Shown: positions 10,466 through 20,500 of the stretch, piece after piece
How the letters are laid out: the number at the start of each line of letters is the position of its first letter
Position numbering within the stretch: position 1 is the first letter of the stretch
Source: Paraescarpia echinospica
Lineage: Eukaryota > Annelida > Polychaeta > Sabellida > Siboglinidae
Reading direction: 5' to 3'
DNA: 64,000 nt
NCBI GenBank assembly: GCA_020002185.1
Contig: CM034543.1
Span: forward strand, 10,320,758-10,384,757
Notes under the pieces: model-generated
The model's database searches: none
What the model was told of the DNA's origin: nothing
What the model saw: only the letters and a program-made list of their open reading frames with translations
Program-made: the position numbers and the translations under genes

Positions 10466-11090
10466 TAATAGCTCAGTTGGTAAACGCGTTGGTTCCTAGG
10501 CATCTGTTTTACAATCGGGCGACGCCGGTTCAATCCTAACAGCATGCAAACTATTGATTTTCTTTTTTTATGTTTTCACGAAGTAATATAAACCAAATCA
10601 TTTAGTATACTATGATGCACTGTTTGTAAATATTTTGTTGTTGTTGTAGTAATTATTTATTCGCCACAAAAATTAAAATATGGTCATTATATACAACGAT
10701 GTTTCTAAATTGTATTTATCCAGACAGATCACAATCTGTTTTCACATATATAATTACAATATATTACTGTACAATATATTTATAATGAATAAATTAAATA
10801 TCCATTACATTATATTTGTTTGGATAAATAAAATTTAGAAACATCGTTATATAATGACCATATTTTCATTTTTGTGGTGAATAAATAATTACTACAAAAT
10901 AAAAATTATTTACAAACAGTGCATCATAGTATACTAAATGATTTGGTTTATATTACTTCATGAAAACATAAAAAAAAAAGTGTAAAGAAAATCAATAGTT
11001 TGCATGCTGTCAGGATTGAACCGGCTTTGCCCGATTGTAAAATAAATGACAAGTAACCAACGCGCCTACCCACTGAGCTAGCGGGACCAA
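10466..11090. mobile_element. Foldback element with tRNA-like outer ends
   Basis: Two arms (10466-10733 and 10811-11090) are reverse complements with few differences, around a 77-bp AT-rich loop. At each outer end is a tRNA-like sequence: an A-box-like 'tagctcagttggtaaacg', then a B-box-like 'ggttcaatcct', pointing inwards (plus strand on the left, minus on the right). Next come the shared 'agcatgcaaactattgat' and a 3' body of about 170 bp. It is either an inverted, tail-to-tail dimer of a tRNA-derived SINE or a foldback transposon with tRNA-derived ends. The tRNA-like part does not fold convincingly as a functional tRNA (degenerate acceptor stem). Confidence 0.75.
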
Positions 11091-11111
11091 CGGAAACTCT
11101 CTAACTTATTT

Positions 11112-11555
11112 AAGTTGTTATGGTAAATTGTACAACTCCTTCATATATCGATATTCTAGTGATATTATGAGATTATACACGTTACTTTATGTAGCTGGAT
11201 ACAATATAAGTTTGCTATGTATGTTTATTGGTGTAGATTATATCCCGTTGGTTGCATTCGATATAATTATTCTGAAAACGAGCCCAAGCTCGGCAAAACC
11301 TAGTCGACTTGTAGGTCCATTCGCATTCATTTTTTTTGAATAAAATTGGATTCATGTGAAACCGTAAGATAACTGCTTGTTCCTCTATGATGACTAGTGT
11401 TTGTATTACGTCGGAAAATTGCACAATAACTCATTCTGACGCTCGTTTCGACCCAAAAGCTATACTTGTAAACATGCTCTGAATGCATGGAAAGGGTCGG
11501 CCTGATGCGAGTTTGAGTCATAAGTGACGTCACATCTCGGCATCCCGAAAAGCGC
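11112..11555. repeat. Right arm of the 440-bp inverted repeat
   Basis: Reverse complement of about 5715-6165. Both arms keep one partly open frame (SSDIM, then AGY, then PLVAFDIIILKTSPSSAKPS), but I recognise no protein. The shared sequence extends to 'gacgtcac' on the outside and 'gttgtacaattta' on the inside. Confidence 0.85.
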
Positions 11556-11915
11556 GCCAAAAATATGCATATTCGAAAATGTCCGGATGTACAGCATAAA
11601 ATGTGGAATTTCTAATTCATTGAATTTTTTTGATTTTTTTGGAAATAGTGGAAACGTGGAAATAGATAGCAGGATGTAATATAACATAAATTCAAGCAAT
11701 ATATGTTTTTATTCCCTTTAATAGTAACATTTGTAACCGTCTTAAATAAATTTGTCATTTAAATAAATGTTACACAACAAAATATCTTTGAGTTTGATAG
11801 ACACCTGGCGAATAGTTTAAAAACTCACACACAACACTGCCACCTAGCGGGTAAATGCATACACGCATATAACGAATTCACGGATATAACGAACTTGTTA
11901 GCTACCCACAAAGTA
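11556..11915. other. Right subterminal part of the composite transposon
   Basis: No gene is seen. Near 11866-11900 it holds two Tigger-like subterminal repeats (tataacgaattcacgg and cggatataacgaac). Confidence 0.6.
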
Positions 11916-12017
11916 GTTCGTTATAAGCGTGTTGCACTGTATTGGTTATCATCATGATGAATGTTGCTTCTGTCAATGCTTAAATGTACATGTATATTTT
12001 GGGGTCATCCACAAACT

Positions 12018-15003
12018 ACATATAACAAGATTTAAAAAGACTGCCACCCAGAGAATTAACTCTAGGTGGCAGGTGGAAGCCCTTTGGCTTATCGAGAGTC
12101 TGACCCTTTTATTTTTAAACATATTCATGCTACTAGCCCCCACACAATCAGCAGATAATCTGTTCCATTCATTTACAGTCCTTTGTGAAAATGAGAACTT
12201 TCTTATATCTAATCTACACTGCTCCTTTGCTAATGTAACTTCATGTCCTCCAGACCTTCTATCTTTTTTAACTGAGAAAAAATATTTCTATCAATATTTT
12301 CATAACCATTCATTATTTTAAACACTTTTATCTGATCTCCTCTCAATCTTCTGGTCTCTAGTGTTGTTAAGCCGCATTTTTTTAGGCGTATTTCGTAACT
12401 AAGATCCCTCAGTTTTGGTATCATTTTAGCTGCTCTCCTCTGCACTCTTTCTAGCATATCTATGTCCTTCCTGCGATATGGCCTCCATGCTTGAATACAA
12501 TATTCTAAATGAGGCCTCACTATTGTTCTGTACAATGGTAGTATTAGCTCTTTTTCCTTATACGTTATGTTTCGCCTAATTAATCCAAGGATTTGATTTC
12601 CCTTTGAAGCTGCAATTCCGCACTGCTCTGAAACCTTCATATCAGCACTAATGGTTAACCCTAAGTCCTTTTCTTTTACAGTAGTACTTAGTACAGTACC
12701 CCCATTGTATATTCTACCTCTTCATTCCCATGTCCTGTGTGGAGGCATTTACATTTCCCAAAATTGAACAGCATTTGCCACTTTACAGACCATTTGATTA
12801 ACCTGTCAAGATCATCTTGTAATGCTGTCGATCTCCATCACTTTTAATCCTTCTAAACACTTTTGTATCATCTGCAAATTTCAACACCTTGCTTGTTATT
12901 TCATCATCCGAATCGTTGATATATATTAAGAATAATATAGGTCCTAGTACTGATCCCTGTGGTACCCCACTCAATACCGATTTCCAGTTTGAAGCCTCCC
13001 CATCAACTACTACACATTGTCTTCTGTCAATCAGCCATTTTTCTATCCAGTTTATGATGCCATTTCCTATGCCATGGGCCTTTAGTTTAAGCAGTAATCT
13101 TTGATGTGGTACTTTGTCGAAAGCTTTTTGAAAATCTAAGTAGACGATATCTACTGGTGATCCCTCATCTACCCGCTTAGTGATGTCTTCCAAAAAACAT
13201 AACATATTTGTTAAGAATGACCTCGCTTTAAAAAAACCATGTTGAGATGGGTTTATCAAGTTTTGTTTAACAAGAAAATCCACCATGTGATCTTTAATTA
13301 GTCTTTCTAATAATTTGCAAATCACTGATGTTAAACTCACTGGTCTATAGTTCTCCGACTTATTTCTTGAACCTTTTTTAAATAACGGTATGTTTGCCTC
13401 TTTCCATTCTAAAAGAACCACCCCCTCTTCTAATGACAAATTGAAAACTGTTGCAAGCGGTATGCTAATTTGTTCTACAATTTCCAATAGTAGTTTGGGC
13501 GGAATCCCATCCACTCCTGGTGATTTGTTATCCTTCATAGCCCTTATTTTTTTAGCTACCATTTCCGGGGTTACAATTAATTGTCCTAAATAGTCTGAAT
13601 CTGCCCCCTTGAACTTGGCCTCTGGTACTGGCAGTGAACTAATATCTTCTCTGGTAAACACTGAACTAAAATACTCATTCAGGTCTTCTGCCATTAAGAA
13701 TCCCTCTGATATTATATTTCCAGCACTATCTTCTAGAGGACTGACCTTATCTTGAACTTTCTGTTTGCTTCGAACATATGCATAAAAACTCTTGCTGTCA
13801 TGTTTTATATTACTAGCTAATTGTTGTTCATAGCTTCTCTTTGAATTTCTAATTTCAGCTGTAGCTTGGTTAAGTGCTTCTTTGTAACTGTTGTAGTCTT
13901 CAACATTTCTATATGACTTCCACATCATTTGTTTATACTTAATTTTTCTAATGGCTTCTTTCGGTAAGTGTTTCTTTTTGGACCGTTTCCCTTGTTTTTT
14001 GAAGGGTACAAATTTGCTATGCAAACTATGCACTTAATTTCACTCTTTAATATATTCCAGCATTCTGTTGCTGTCTTATTTTTCAGTGTGTTATTCCAGT
14101 CTATCTTTGCTAAATATTTCCTCATGTTCTTATACCTTCCTTTGTGGAAATTTCTCCTATACTGCTTTTTACTATTCCTTTCTGATTTTACTTTGATGGT
14201 AAAATGTATCTGGTTGTGATCACTACTCCCCAGTGGCTCACATATCTTGACATTGTCAACTGATTCATTCTGTGAGGACAAAACTATGTCTAACACATTC
14301 TCACCCCTGGATGGTTCTAGCACATGTTGAGAAACGAAAGTATCTTGAACTAAAACTAAAAACTTGTGGTCCTCACTCCCCATACTCTGTAAAGATTTCC
14401 ACTGTATATGCCCGTGGTTAAAATCCCCCATAATAATACAGTCCCGTTTGCTTACTTCCCTTATAGCGTTTTGTATTTACTGCTTATGTTTGGACTTCGA
14501 TAAACTAACCCAACTGTTAACGTTAAGTTTCCTGTAACTATGTTACACCAAACAGCTTCTTCGCAATCTGCTTCTCTTTCTAATTTTATTTCATAAGCCT
14601 GGATAGATTCTTTAATATATAAAATAACTCCACTTCCCTTTCTTCCTATTCTATCTTTCCTAAACATTACATATCCTGTCAGTCCCAATTCGGCATCTGA
14701 TATATCGGTGGTGGTCCTGGATTCGGTTATACCTATTATGTGAGGGTCAATATCTTCTACCATAATGTTTAGTTCATTTTGTTTGTTTACTATACTCCTT
14801 GCATTTAAACAAACACATCTATATCCAGCTTCAGAAGAGTTTTCCAGACTGTTCTTTGCTGATTTATTTGTGCTGTCTTTTTCTATGCCTCCAGTTTCAG
14901 GCTCTTCTGTGAGTCCCCCCTACAAATATAGTTTAAATAGATGCAACCTGTCCCATTGTCAACAGATCGCAGCAGGTTCTCTGAGAAAACTGCTGCCCCC
15001 TTT
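12018..15003 (-). mobile_element. CR1-like LINE, copy B (5'-truncated, frameshifted)
   Basis: Minus-strand copy of the same family as A and C. Its 5' end lies inside the last codons of ORF1 (the remnant resembling copy A's 'SVDSGTGCIYLN' at about 14930-15003), so all but the end of ORF1 is missing. ORF2 is spread over several frames. Endonuclease: 14763-14461 (GITES) and 14431-13925 (GDFNHGHIQW, SSDHNQI). RT: 14033-12798 with [32 protein letters not shown] and FADDTKV, and the C-terminal part at 12640-12230. A 3' hairpin lies at 12041-12072 and the end is near 12018-12028. It sits about 80 bp outside the Tigger-type right end. Confidence 0.85.
12041..12072 (-). other. 3'-UTR hairpin of LINE copy B
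   Basis: CTGCCACCCAGAG and CTCTAGGTGGCAG pair around 'aattaa'. Relative to copies A and C one T:A pair is replaced by C:G, a compensatory change that supports a real structure. Confidence 0.65.
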
Positions 15004-15844
15004 CCACTCCTGGGAGGGGGCAAGAGGGGCCATAGCAGTGTAACTGCACCAGCTACAACAGTTTTAAAAATAGCACTTCAGGGTTGCAACAGATGTCAGC
15101 CACCTACTTGATGACTGTGCAAGCATCCGCGTCATCTTCTGCAAACCACTCTCCAGTTTTCCAGGGGACTTTGGAGGAACTTCCGGATTATCTGATTCAT
15201 ACTACAACAAACCAAATGCAGAACCCTGACAGTGAGCAGTCATGGCAAGTCAGTTACTCTACAGAGGGTGCCACTATTTCGCATGCCGCGATTGTTGACT
15301 GCAGTAATGAAATGGTCAGCAGAAATTAGTTTAAGGTGAAAGGTATGTGTAGGTGATAACTGCTTGACGTGGCGCCTCCTGGCGTCGACAGTTTTCAGTA
15401 TAGAAGATCTCTGTTAAGGAGTTAATATTTTATATAGCAAAATCAGGCTGAAACCGTTTCACTAAGATAAGAATGTTGGTGAAACAGTGCCCAGGCTTAT
15501 ATGATTTGATCTACCAGACATATGCACTCCACATGATATCACATGCACTTTCGGTTTAACAAGTGTGTCCATGCATGTGTGTGTAATTTAGTGACATACA
15601 TTTTATTAACTTGCGATCCAGATGAATAAAGTACACTATATTTGATGAGCCCATTGTAACGGAAAAAACGTACACTTTCGTCAGTTGAGTAGTCGACACC
15701 CGGCGATTCTGAGAAAACAAGCAAAGTAAGTATGTTAAAGGAAACAACAACAATGCACTAGCTAAATTCCATTTTCCATGTGTACACAAACTTCACAAAT
15801 GACAATATGGAAAAAACACAGACAAATATACATTTATAGTTAAA
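15004..15844. other. Unassigned stretch with one 81-codon frame
   Basis: The plus-strand frame at 15084-15329 (starting MQQMSATYLMTVQASA, with a Ser/Gln/Thr-rich middle) has coding-like composition but no domain I recognise and no obvious splice sites. It may be a fragment of a host or transposon gene. The rest shows no support for a gene. Confidence 0.35.
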
Positions 15845-16640
15845 ATAATTATAATAGTAATAAACTTCTATGGTGCCTATATCTCCAGGAATCTCAGCTC
15901 ATCAGGAAAAATCGTGAACAGGGATGAGAAGAGTCTTCATTTAACCAAAGGACCACCGGTACCTAGGGTGGGAAAACAATTTTAAATAAATAAGTTTTGA
16001 TTTTTTTTACAAAAGGTAGCTATAGTTTCAGATGATAGGGAACTGATTCCAGATTTTAGATGATAGGGAACTGATTCCAGATTTTAGATGCCAGTACAGA
16101 GAAAGAAGATTTGCCAATGTTAAGGTTGGTTTTAGGAACAAAAAGTTGTTGTGAAACAGATGATCTCAGGTTTGTGGGATATCTGAAAAAATACAGGAGA
16201 CTTCCAAATACGATGGCTGTTGTGTAGAAGGGGCACGATAGTGGCTAATTTGAATTTGCACCCAGATTCTAAACGCGTGTGTCTCATAAACCTTGTGGAA
16301 AGTTCAGATTGAATTATCCAGGCAATCACATGGTGTTGTGACGCCACCAAGGAGTGGGGAGGGCAAGAGGCCGACACTTTCCATTCATTCACAGCATGTT
16401 CACAACAATAGCTATTAACCCACCACATAAAAACAGCTCACTACAGAAATGTCAACAAATTCAAATGGTGAAAGTCTTGGGTGGCCAACCACGGACTGAG
16501 GCAACTATGCCACTTATGGCGAGCCTTAAATGATGCCTTATGCTCCTGTGAGAGTGAACAGGAGAGGTAAGCTAATAGGACCAAAATGTTGTTGTGAGAC
16601 ACACATACAGCTGTTTGGGGATATTTGAAAAACACAGATT
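15845..16640 (-). mobile_element. L2-like LINE 3' end, minus strand, internally rearranged
   Basis: Minus-strand reading gives LFVPKTNLNIGK-type residues followed by KIWNQ and a C-terminal KTYLFK segment, then a 3' tail very like that of the element at 362-955 ('gagctgagattcctggag ... caccatagaagtttatt'). A partial second copy of the 'FFKYPQT ... VCVS' segment lies at 16440-16635, and a 29-bp duplication ('gggaactgattccagatttt') sits near 16038-16090. It carries many stops and is dead. Confidence 0.75.
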
Positions 16641-17045
16641 TAATACAACTATAATGTGACTAGCTATGGCAAAGTGGGAGTTAAGCTGCAAAATTGTTAA
16701 ATATAGTTGTGTACATTTTATTCTACTGATTGTAAGTTTAAAAATTATACTTCATTTGTTGAAATATCTTCAGTAGTTTTAGATTGATTAATGAAAGTGA
16801 ACCAAACTTTTAAGTGATGTTTTGAGAAAATTATGTTTAAAAATTGGGCTATGTGCAAAATCTATGCCCCATGCAACCATACACTTAGTATTTAATTAGT
16901 TTGGGATTATTTGTTGAGAAAAAATAAACCAGGCATTGAAAGATGAAAATATAAGGTATGTATTTAAGCTATAATCACAAAATTGATGGGACATGAGCAA
17001 TACCTGGTTCTCTGGCGGACCATATATAGTGCAACAATATCTCAC
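16641..17045. other. Intron-like AT-rich stretch
   Basis: No repeat or gene is recognised. It would be intronic for the minus-strand phosphatase gene. A second possible donor for the tail exon (cca g|gtattg) lies at 17001-17003. Confidence 0.4.
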
Positions 17046-17501
17046 CATTGGCGACATCATCAGGGGCTGCAGACAACATTACTCCATCCAACGCAATATG
17101 CTGCAATGACCATTTGCCCCGGCCTTTCGGGTCCGCATAGCAATACTCACTGTCTTGTTGTTCCTCAGTCATATCACTTGCCAACACTTCGCTGTATATC
17201 CCGTCATCTCCACTAGGAGATTGGGTGTTCGGTACAGCCACTGGTGGACGACTGACCAGCCGATCCCTATCAGGGTTCGACCCCAGAAGTGTGAGCTTTG
17301 CACCCTGGTCAGAGGGCTGCAGTATTACCTCCTCGTATGGTTCGATTAGTATCTCTGGTTTAGCACTGGCCTTGCTGGGATCGGGCGATTTCGCTGCAGT
17401 GTCGTCTGTGGTTGCGCTCGGTTTAACGTTGCTTCTGGTGCTGATATCAAGCTTTTTTGTGATATTCGGCTTTTCTGAGATCACTGGTTTCTCAGAGGGA
17501 T
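17046..17501 (-). CDS. PTP-gene long tail exon with tyrosine motifs
   Basis: 456 nt, phase 1 on both sides. Acceptor ttcttttgttttag and preferred donor G|GTGAGATA; an alternative donor 42 nt further on would start the exon at 17004. It encodes a Ser/Lys/Pro/Asp-rich, probably disordered tail beginning DPSEKPVISEKPNITKK. It carries three Tyr motifs: PYEEVIL, GIYSEVLASD and SEYCYADP, all of the YxxV or similar SH2-ligand type. No folded domain is seen. The composition fits a PEST-phosphatase regulatory tail, which is usually phosphorylated and bound by adaptors. Confidence 0.75.
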
Positions 17502-20500
17502 CTAAAACAAAAGAACAGCCACTTATCCAATGAGAAGAAATGGATATTTAGAAAAGTTTGTTGAGGAGACCGGCGATGACGGCTAATGGGATGAAGTACA
17601 ATGATTTCAGCAAACATATCTGTCCTTAGCACAATTCTGTGACAATGCACAATGAATCAGCATGGTTCTTATATAACAGTTATATCTTCTTCCTGGTTTC
17701 TGTCTATCCTCAACTAGGTGAGGATACAGGTAGTCTGGCAGGGGAACAGGAAATGTACATGTAGATATATTGAGCGTAAGTATAAAATTAACACAAATAA
17801 CGTGTGAATAAACCAACCTATTTGCACAAGCACGCAAAGAAGAACTAAAGCTTAGTCTATTTCCTATACGTTAGGAACATTTGATATGGCTTCATGTTGG
17901 AAGTTGTCGAGTCAGCACCATTTCAAAACATATTTCGCTGAATATGTACAAACTCTGCGGGGAATCGGAGTTCATTTAGATAAAATGTCATATGGTCTAA
18001 AGGTTTAAGAGGCATAAGTGAATACTATTGGGAAGCTATTTGTTGGATATGTGAAATCTATTCAGAAAAGAGAGGTTTAGCACCTGAGCTGAGTTTTCGC
18101 GGTGCAGGCATAGGTTCCTTCTTCAATGATGCCACCAACTCCTGCACTGTATTCTGGATGATACGAAGGCTTGGACCAGACAAGCTCACATTCTGTATCA
18201 AGCCCTCTGAAACACCGACCAACTCATGTATGAACAGCTGAGCGCTGCTTCGTAAACATTACAGCCAATACATGTATCAGGTTTTCTAATTACTGTCACC
18301 TTTGCTGACATCCTTCACCAGTGTCGAATCTAGGCCGATTCAACACTGGTAATTAGTTATGAGACTTATCACCAGAGATCTTAGTTAACCTATGTCATGA
18401 TGATAATCGCTACTGACAGAAATATTTCCTTGCGATGTACACAAACAGTAGAATGAGAGGGCATAAAACTGCAGCGGGTAAGGAAGAGAGAAGACTGCAC
18501 ATGAAAAAGTGTTTACTCTCACAGAGGAAGAGAAACAACTGAGCTAGTCATAGTTTTAATGCTTGCAGTGTGAATATGATTAAAAAATAGAATGTAACAA
18601 GGGCAGGCTATATGTCGGTGGAACATTGTTGGACTCTTGATAAGCCAAAGACTTCCTTTTCCATAAGCGTTGGATAGCTTCCTGTCCATGTATTATAAAT
18701 CATGTGTGTTCAACAAGTGTTTTCTAGTAAACTACTGGTATGATAGTTTTATTAACTTTTATTAACCGTTTTAAGGATATTGACCATAGTGCAATTAAAG
18801 TATATCCTTTTCATACATAACAACACTGCAGCTACATTTAACTCTGACATAAGATCAATAATAAACCATAGTAAACCATCTCAACAAAGATTTAACTTAC
18901 CGGTGGTACCTATGACTTCGACATTTTCATAAACCTAAGAGCAAAAAAACAGTAACTGTGATTAGAAGAATTCTTCAAACCAAACATATTGGAAATGTTG
19001 AGTGCATGTGATCTGCTGTGCCCACAGGCAAGCTCACCTAAATTGCAGTAAAGTAGTATACTGCACACATATTCCTGCTCTAAACACCGGCCGCCCTATT
19101 TGGCTAGTGTCATTCATTTTAAAAATATTTCCTGTTAGCTCAGATCATCTGTTTCACAACAGCTTTTTGATCTTGGGCAAGTGTTCTTTCTCTGGTGCTG
19201 CACCTAAAATCTTGAATGAACTCCTTGTTAATGTTAATAAAAAGCAAGATAAATTTATTCAAAATTGATTGTGTTTCAACCATAGATCTTCAGCACTTCC
19301 TTGCTCTAATAATGATTGTTGTATACCACTGTTCATGATATAATGCTTAATAATTGTAGTTTGTTGCACCTCTCAGCTCCAGTTCTTGATGGTATAGGCA
19401 TCATAGAAGTATCTCTGTCCAAACTGAAAAACTTTAACCAATTAAAAATTTCCTCCTGCACCCAGATCAGTGCCTTTAATTACTCAAGGGAATAATTATA
19501 GGCCAGCTCCATATGAAACTTATTTATTACAACATAATTTTACCCATTGTTACCCCACCAACAAACAACAACATTAGTATGTGTCTTTGTGGGGTGGGGT
19601 TTTGACCTTGCCTCAACTGGTGGATCCATCACATGACTAATTGCCTAGCAACAAGATCCGCCAAGCTTACAAAATGGCTGATGCACATGTGAAGCCGACA
19701 GATATTGTATCATGTTTTGTTGACAATCCGGCCCCAAATGTTTTTGTTGCAACAAAAACATAGGGCAAAGTTGTTTTAAGCAAGAACTATGTTGAAAAGA
19801 TGACATAGTTATGTAATGCACACAAGTAAACATTGTTGGCCCAGCAAAGCTTCTTGTCTATAGGTTATATGCATAATTATGATTGTGAAATCAGACACTG
19901 GATATTTCACCTGGGTAATGGATATTTATCACACTGTTTCCCTACCACAAAGCAAAACAGAAGCAGCCACAAACCATGCAGGAACCAGTCACAGATGGGT
20001 ACACTTCTACCTGTAGTAAATAATTCTTAAGAATTTCCAAATAGTCTGGCTACAGACCATGACATTTTGCTGACACATCCAATACCCAAATAAGGCAACG
20101 TCAAAAACGTATTACTTTTTAAACAGTACTGATCTATGACTATTATGGTCTATTCCTCATTGAATTGGTAATAAACATGTCTGTGAAGCAGCCACATACC
20201 TGATCAGTGAGAAGTCTGAGGTGCTCCTTGAAGAGAAACTCGACTGCCTTGTGCACAAAGTAGTACTGCTCCTGGAGCAGAACAGAACACGCGACCCGCG
20301 CGTCACATGCATGCATGTTGCACGCACATATGCATGTTGTCACATGAACGTCAAACGCATATTGCACCCATGTCACATGGATGTCAGATGCATGTTGCAA
20401 ACACGTCACACACGCATGTCAGATATAGCAAGCACGCAACATGCATAGTGAACACACATCATACACACACACTGAATGCACATCATACACGTCACAAGTA

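Larger units (their letters stand above)
4060..11939. mobile_element. Composite Tigger/pogo-type (Tc1/mariner superfamily) DNA transposon
   Basis: The left end CAGTGCAACACGCTTATGAC (from 4060) is matched in inverted orientation at the right end (CAGTGCAACACGCTTATAAC, read on the minus strand from 11939). TA dinucleotides flank both ends (4058-4059 and 11940-11941), as expected for a TA target-site duplication. Subterminal repeats of the type 'cggatataacgaa' lie inside both ends, a familiar feature of Tigger/jerky-like elements. The body no longer has a full transposase. It holds tandem copies of the transposase C-terminus (4360-5375), a long inverted repeat, a CR1-like LINE and a tRNA-headed foldback. 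At 7.9 kb it is far larger than the usual 2-3 kb because of these insertions. Confidence 0.75.

Noticed and set aside
10466..10560. Functional tRNA gene in the left foldback arm
   Set aside because: A- and B-box words are present but the acceptor stem is poor, and an almost identical inverted copy exists; tRNA-derived repeat is the better reading.
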